The notes under the pieces were generated by a model that worked only from the letters and a program-made list of their open reading frames with translations, did no database searches and was not told the DNA's origin. From Paenibacillus sp. JDR-2 (lineage in GTDB: Bacteria > Bacillota > Bacilli > Paenibacillales > Paenibacillaceae), in contig NC_012914.1 in the NCBI RefSeq assembly GCF_000023585.1, positions 706,001 through 770,000 on the forward strand: 64,000 nt of DNA, read 5' to 3'. This document shows positions 62,865 to 64,000 of this stretch, in pieces. Made by a program: the position numbers and the translations under genes. Numbering within the stretch: the stretch's first letter is position 1; each line of letters opens with the position of its first letter.

Positions 62865-63878
62865 GTGAAGAAGCTGTTGCTCGTCTATATCGTGCTGATT
62901 GGGACGCTGATGGCCTATTTGTATATGGTATTTGTCAAGGAAGACAATAGCGGACTGCTGGATGAGCCCGAGGGGCTGCACGGTACGCTGGACGAGAAGT
63001 ATGTGATGGTGAATTTTCTGGCCGGTATCGACTATTGGAAAAACGGGCTGAAAGGCTTCGAGGACGCGGCGGAAGCGCTTGGCGTATCGGTGGAATACCG
63101 GGGCTCGACGCAATACGACGTGCAGGAGGAAATGATGGTGCTCGAGCAGGTTATCGCGCGGAGTCCCGCTGGAATAGCCGTAAGCGCCATTGATTCCGAA
63201 GCTCTGAACCCGGCGATTAACAAAGCGGTGGAAGCGGGCATTCCCGTTGTGATGTTCGACGCGGACGCGCCTCGCAGCAAAGCCTATTCCTATATAGGAA
63301 CCAATAACTATAATGCAGGAGTAACGGCAGCCCGGAAAATGGCCGAGCTGACGGGCGGAACCGGCAAGGTTGGCGTCATTACGCTGCCTAATCAATTGAA
63401 CCACCAGGAGAGAACAAGGGGCTTTGAGGAGACGCTGGAGAAGGAATTCCCCGATCTACAGCTGGTTGGGATTGCCGACGGCAAAGGCGATCAGATGATA
63501 TCGGAGCAGAAGGTACGCGATCTGCTGAGCAAGTTCACGGATCTAAGCGGTATTTTCGTAACGGAAGCAAACGGAGGGGTCGGCGCGGGGAATGCCATTC
63601 TGCGGTTAAACAAGCTGGATCAGGTAAAGATCATCAGCTTTGACACGGATAAAGGGACGCTTGATATGGTTAAGAGCGGCACGATCTCGGCGACTCTGGC
63701 GCAGGGGACGTGGAACATGGGGTATTGGTCGCTTATGCAGCTGTTCCATCTCCGCAACCATATCGTGAATCCGATGTCGGATAACGGGGATTCCAGCATC
63801 CCGCCGCTGCCGACAAACATCGATACGGGCATTACGGTAGTGACTCCGGGTGACGTAGACCAGTTTTATGCCAAGTAA
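62865..63878 (+). CDS. Membrane-anchored sugar-binding sensor protein (XylFII-like)
   Basis: 337 residues from GTG 62865 (GGGGGGAT site). One N-terminal transmembrane helix (about 5-22) without a lipobox, then a family-4 sugar-binding fold (IDYWKNGLKGFEDAAEALG, AVSAIDSEAL, GTNNYNAGVTAARKMAEL). It precedes a YesM/LytS-like histidine kinase gene by 22 bases, as XylFII precedes LytS in clostridial xylose sensing. It probably passes sugar binding to the kinase rather than to the transporter. Confidence 0.78.
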   Translation: MKKLLLVYIVLIGTLMAYLYMVFVKEDNSGLLDEPEGLHGTLDEKYVMVNFLAGIDYWKNGLKGFEDAAEALGVSVEYRGSTQYDVQEEMMVLEQVIARSPAGIAVSAIDSEALNPAINKAVEAGIPVVMFDADAPRSKAYSYIGTNNYNAGVTAARKMAELTGGTGKVGVITLPNQLNHQERTRGFEETLEKEFPDLQLVGIADGKGDQMISEQKVRDLLSKFTDLSGIFVTEANGGVGAGNAILRLNKLDQVKIISFDTDKGTLDMVKSGTISATLAQGTWNMGYWSLMQLFHLRNHIVNPMSDNGDSSIPPLPTNIDTGITVVTPGDVDQFYAK

Positions 63879-63900
63879 CGGGTAAAGGGGAGCGCTAGCC

Positions 63901-64000
63901 ATGGTATTCAAACAGCTGCAGAAGAGCTTCCAGCTGAACAACTGGTCTATCCGATACAAGCTGATTCTTCATTTCTTGCTGATCAGCATTTTGCCTTCCC
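63901..64000 (+). CDS. Sensor histidine kinase, N-terminal fragment
   Basis: Starts ATG 63901 (AAGGGGAG site) and runs off the window end. The 33 visible residues hold a basic amphipathic start (LQKSFQLNNWSIRYKL) and the first membrane helix. YesM-type kinases begin like this; assignment is by context with the sugar-binding sensor. Confidence 0.6.
   Translation, partial: MVFKQLQKSFQLNNWSIRYKLILHFLLISILPS

Noticed and set aside
1..64000. CRISPR arrays, rRNA, tRNA, prophage or intact insertion sequences
   Set aside because: None seen. Repeats found are short intergenic elements without spacer regularity, and no transposase gene is present apart from the transposase-like fragment in the Btr-type regulator.

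Overview
The window reads as chromosomal DNA of a spore-forming Bacillota, most likely a Paenibacillus. Indicators are the SspH-type spore protein, strong AGGAGG ribosome sites with frequent GTG and TTG starts, a GH87 alpha-1,3-glucanase with discoidin/CBM6/TP-linker architecture, an AraC/substrate-binding fusion regulator, several ABC sugar importers, and short intergenic repeats. I see no rRNA, tRNA, CRISPR array, prophage or intact insertion sequence. About 63 genes are annotated; most are ordinary chromosomal genes in short operons.

Layout. 0-9 kb: SDR dehydrogenase; a minus-strand operon of OCD-family protein, M19-like dipeptidase and CocE-type hydrolase; a membrane GGDEF protein; a small exported protein with ApbE and a ferric-reductase-like membrane protein; a small membrane protein. 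9-14 kb: repeats, LysR regulator divergent from a purA paralogue, DUF5519 protein, sspH, EamA exporter and an HD alarmone-hydrolase-like protein. 14-24 kb: GH87 mutanase, murI, ktrB-like K+ transporter, secreted tyrosine phosphatase, SelO, XRE and ABM-like genes. 24-36 kb: SRPBCC protein, two half-size chromate transporters, ROK regulator, YVTN propeller protein, a three-gene ABC-2 exporter, Nudix, glutathione peroxidase, GH25 lysozyme, and a ZTP (pfl) riboswitch with terminator directly upstream of a DJ-1/PfpI gene.

36-52 kb: AraC/GyrI regulator, PadR-DUF2812 pair with a clear promoter/operator, aldo-keto reductases, an APH-type kinase, a two-component system divergent from an ABC importer-sulfatase-GH88 operon (import and breakdown of sulfated unsaturated uronide oligosaccharides), two GNATs, Gfo/Idh oxidoreductase divergent from an AraC regulator, and a VOC protein. 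52-64 kb: degenerate repeats; a siderophore-binding lipoprotein with a Fur-like box and a Btr-type AraC/substrate-binding regulator; a four-gene cassette (zinc-ribbon peptide, WYL regulator, two tandem paralogues that look like C39-fold pseudo-peptidases) behind a perfect 12+12 palindrome; and a ChvE-MmsAB sugar importer followed by a membrane-anchored sugar-binding sensor and the start of a histidine kinase cut by the window end.

The two best candidates for undescribed biology are the WYL/zinc-ribbon/pseudo-C39 cassette (55.4-58.7 kb) and the pairing of a ZTP riboswitch with a DJ-1/PfpI gene (34.76-35.48 kb). All functional calls rest on motifs recognised by eye; no database search was possible.
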